From Physcomitrium patens (taxonomy: Eukaryota; Streptophyta; Bryopsida; Funariales; Funariaceae), in the NCBI RefSeq assembly GCF_000002425.4, contig NC_037254.1, forward strand, positions 2,941,797 through 3,005,796: a stretch of 64,000 bases of DNA. Reading direction: 5' to 3'. The notes beneath the pieces were generated by a model that searched no databases, was not told the origin of the DNA, and saw only the letters and a list, made by a program, of their open reading frames with translations. Of the stretch, positions 61,586-64,000 are shown in pieces. Every line of letters begins with the position of its first letter. The stretch's first letter is position 1. A program made the position numbers and the translations under genes.

Positions 61586-61755
61586 CTAGTCTTCTTATCT
61601 TTGGTACTTTTAGACTATTTAATCAACAATTCTACTTAAAATTATTTCTTTTGATGAAGTTTGTTTAATTATGTCAACAAACATTCTTATTAGTGATGTT
61701 AAAATTTATATTTATAATGAATCTAGAAAAATTAAATTCAAAAAAATTCTTTTAT

Positions 61756-61788
<33 letters not shown>

Positions 61789-61792
<4 letters not shown>

Positions 61793-62618
61793 GTAAGCCA
61801 TTGTTTTACTAAAATGACCTACCTTCTTTTTTCCTAGTCCTACTTCCTTCATTTCCAACTTTCATTCCAATCTTCTTTATTCTTTGCCTCCACTTCTTCT
61901 ATTTCAAACCTTCATTCCAACCTTCCTTGTTACTTGCCCTTATTCCCTTTATTTCCAATGCTCATCATGATCTCTTTTGTTTCCAATTTCAGTTGTCAAT
62001 CTTGTCACTAATCCAATTATAATTTTAAGAGTCTATCTTAAATTTAAAGAAGAGGTCAAAGAGGAAGAAAAGATATGGTATAATAGAAAATGAAGATGAC
62101 CTAAAAAATATATCAATTAGTCTAAATTCATCATCCAATGGCTCCACAATACTTAGTGCTTCATTTATAAACACCAACTAGGAATTCGGTTTCATCAAAA
62201 AAACATATTCTCAATCATTTGTAAATACTGATTGGTAATCTATATTTAACTTTTTAGCATATTCATATATCTTATTTTTTATGGAATAGAGACCAAATAT
62301 CTACTTTTGAATACTTCATTGGCATCCTTGTATTATTTTCCAGATTCATCTTCAAGTAATATGATCCACCAATGCTCTTGTTCATCTTCATTATATATTA
62401 TAGCACATCTTTTTTTCTTCTCTAATTCTTTCTTTTTTGAATTCACCACAAACTCTCAAAACTATAACAAAGTCAATGATGGGGCTAACAACTAGAATTG
62501 GGAATGGAAGAGATTAAGATGAGTATTAGGAATATGGAGCTAGGGCTGGGAATAGAAGAAGTAGGATTGAAAACAAGAAAGGTGGATTGATTTAATAAAA
62601 TAATGGATTACTTTTATA
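61789..62618. mobile_element. Non-autonomous DNA element with long terminal inverted repeats
   Basis: The ends 61,789-61,857 and 62,549-62,618 are reverse complements of each other over about 70 bp with roughly four in five bases matching (landmarks gtaagccattgttttact and taataaaataatggattac). Both ends are bordered outside by TA-dinucleotide repeats, so the exact TIR tip and target duplication cannot be read. The inner parts are pyrimidine-rich on the left and purine-rich on the right. The 690-bp interior has no transposase. It resembles a MITE or a foldback-type element. Confidence 0.6.
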
Positions 62619-62749
62619 TTTTTGTATATATATATATATATAAAGAAAAAGTATAATTATGTATATAATAAGCACAACATGATTTTTTAATAGCATGCTA
62701 TTTTGGAAATATAAAAATTTTAGAAGTAATTTCAAGATATTTTTGGTAG
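62619..62749. other. Short AT-rich spacer
   Basis: TA microsatellite at 62,624-62,642 and nothing else recognised. Confidence 0.5.
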
Positions 62750-63400
62750 CCTTAAATACATAAAGAAGTAAAAACATTTGTTCAATCATGTGATATTTAT
62801 TTTAAAGCAAAGACTCCATGTCATTGACTTTATGTAATTCTTCAATTCCTACCTATTTCAAAGTAGCCATGGTCATCTATTTTAATCCATCATGGATCTT
62901 TTAATTTTAAATTCTTATTACTCTATCTTTGTAATAGTAGATTATTTTACTAAAATAATATTTTTATACTATTTTCAAAAATAATTACTAGTAAAGAAAT
63001 AACTAAATTCTTATTAGATAATATTTATTGATATCATAGACTTTTAAATGACATTATATTTGATTGTAGGTCTTAATTTATATCAAAATTTTAGAAGACA
63101 CTTTTTAACATAATATAAGTTGATAATAAGTTATCTTCAACTTTTTATCATCAAATTAATGGAAAAATGAAATATGTGAAAAAAATATTGGAATAATATT
63201 TATAATGCACCATTAAGACAATTTGACAACTTTCTTGCCATTAGTAGAGTTTTCATATCATAATATAATATATTCTATTATTCTTTAAACTCTATTTTAA
63301 AAAAATTATGATTACCATCTACAATTTGATACTTTTGATTTTTAAAAGATAAAAATCTATAAACAAAGGATTTAGCAAATAGAATGAAGGAGCTTCAAAT
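62750..63400 (+). pseudogene. Gypsy integrase relic H
   Basis: Decayed but collinear with the A/B integrase: TFVQSCDIYFKAKTPCH at about 62,775, PWSS at about 62,867, then the catalytic core and the VEF(A)Y region at about 63,245. It is a fragment of a third heavily AT-shifted copy, and neither end is visible. Confidence 0.7.
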
Positions 63401-64000
63401 TTAACAATTAGCTCTCTCATTTCATCATTTTTCAAGGTTCCATATTGAAAGTAGAGGCTTCACTATTATAATAAAAATACAAATCCTCTTACCACACATA
63501 TAAATTCTCTTTGCTTCATATGATACCCAGTATTTAATTAATTAATTATTATATTTATGTATATAAATTTAATTGATTTAATTTAAAATTATTCATTACT
63601 TTTATAAAGCACATGAAACTCTCTTTGTTTAATAAAAAACCTAATTTTTATAATAAGGAAGATTAGGTATAAAGACAGAGAAGCCTTGTCATTGGTAAAG
63701 ATCAAATCTACAACCACTAGCAAAAAGCTTTGCATAATCTGCAAAAAGACCTCTAATTTATTACCTATAAATATCTTTTCCATGTCCAACTGCACAAATT
63801 TCTGGTAGTATTATACAAAGACATACATACATAGAAAATAAAAATAAATAAAAATTATCATTTTTGTTATTCTATATAGAAAGATAATTAAACGAATTTC
63901 CGACAAACAAGAATCGTAGAACAAGAGTAGAGCAACCAGGGAAACTTTCACAGACTGCCCGAAGGCAGGAGGAGAAGAAAAGTTTTTTCTCCGGGCTGCC
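63401..64000. other. Right-end spacer, possible gene flank at the edge
   Basis: AT-rich to about 63,890. The last 110 bp are GC-balanced (cagactgcccgaaggcagg) and may belong to a gene beyond the window. No ORF can be called. Confidence 0.4.

Noticed and set aside
1..64000. tRNA or rRNA genes
   Set aside because: No cloverleaf-type A/B box pair or rRNA core sequence was noticed by eye. A tRNA scan was not possible, so small RNA genes could be missed.

Overview
The window looks like plant nuclear DNA, most likely a moss; Physcomitrium (Physcomitrella) patens is the best guess. The evidence is multi-exon plant-type genes (a BURP protein, an SBT2-like subtilase, a bZIP factor) as small GC-balanced islands in AT-rich DNA, and chromodomain-bearing Ty3/gypsy retrotransposons that survive from near-intact copies to heavily AT-decayed relics. 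The species name is inference; nothing in the sequence names it.

Layout. 1-2.5 kb: two 3' tails plus LTRs of the main gypsy family, one apparently inserted in the other. 2.5-3.2 kb: a copia reverse transcriptase/RNase H relic. 3.7-4.9 kb (minus): a three-exon secreted BURP-domain gene. 5-8.8 kb: AT-rich spacer. 8.8-13.0 kb (minus): a nine-exon subtilisin-like protease with all catalytic residues. 13-18.5 kb: low-copy spacer. 18.6-42.9 kb: a nested retrotransposon cluster. 43-50.9 kb: microsatellites and low-copy sequence, including a three-unit tandem array whose units fold into hairpins. 50.9-52.5 kb (minus): a bZIP transcription factor whose first exon I could not place. 55.9-63.4 kb: strongly decayed gypsy relics and a long-TIR DNA element.

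The core of the window is the cluster at 19.7-39.4 kb. Two 6.4-kb gypsy elements, A (minus, 19,695-26,053) and B (plus, 33,088-39,436), face away from each other. Within each element the two LTRs do not match. The 3' LTR of A matches the 5' LTR of B, and the 5' LTR of A matches the 3' LTR of B. The 5-bp target duplications are exchanged in the same way (catca and gttgt). An older element (E) is also cut apart, with its 5' LTR and leader outside B and its gag-pol between A and B in the opposite orientation. All of this is explained by one event: recombination between two inverted elements that flipped the 7.0-kb segment 26,054-33,087. The internal regions of A and B are almost identical over about 4.4 kb and share the same inactivating lesions, although their LTRs are of different subtypes. 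This suggests gene conversion accompanied or followed the exchange.

The family itself has points worth attention. There is a perfect A_AAA_AAC heptamer exactly where gag passes into the -1 pro-pol frame, a 140-codon reading frame of unknown function between pol and the polypurine tract, a primer-binding site 23 nt inside the LTR edge, a run of palindromes in U3, and a hairpin just downstream of the TATA box that is retained in most LTR copies. Both A and B are coding-defective as they stand.
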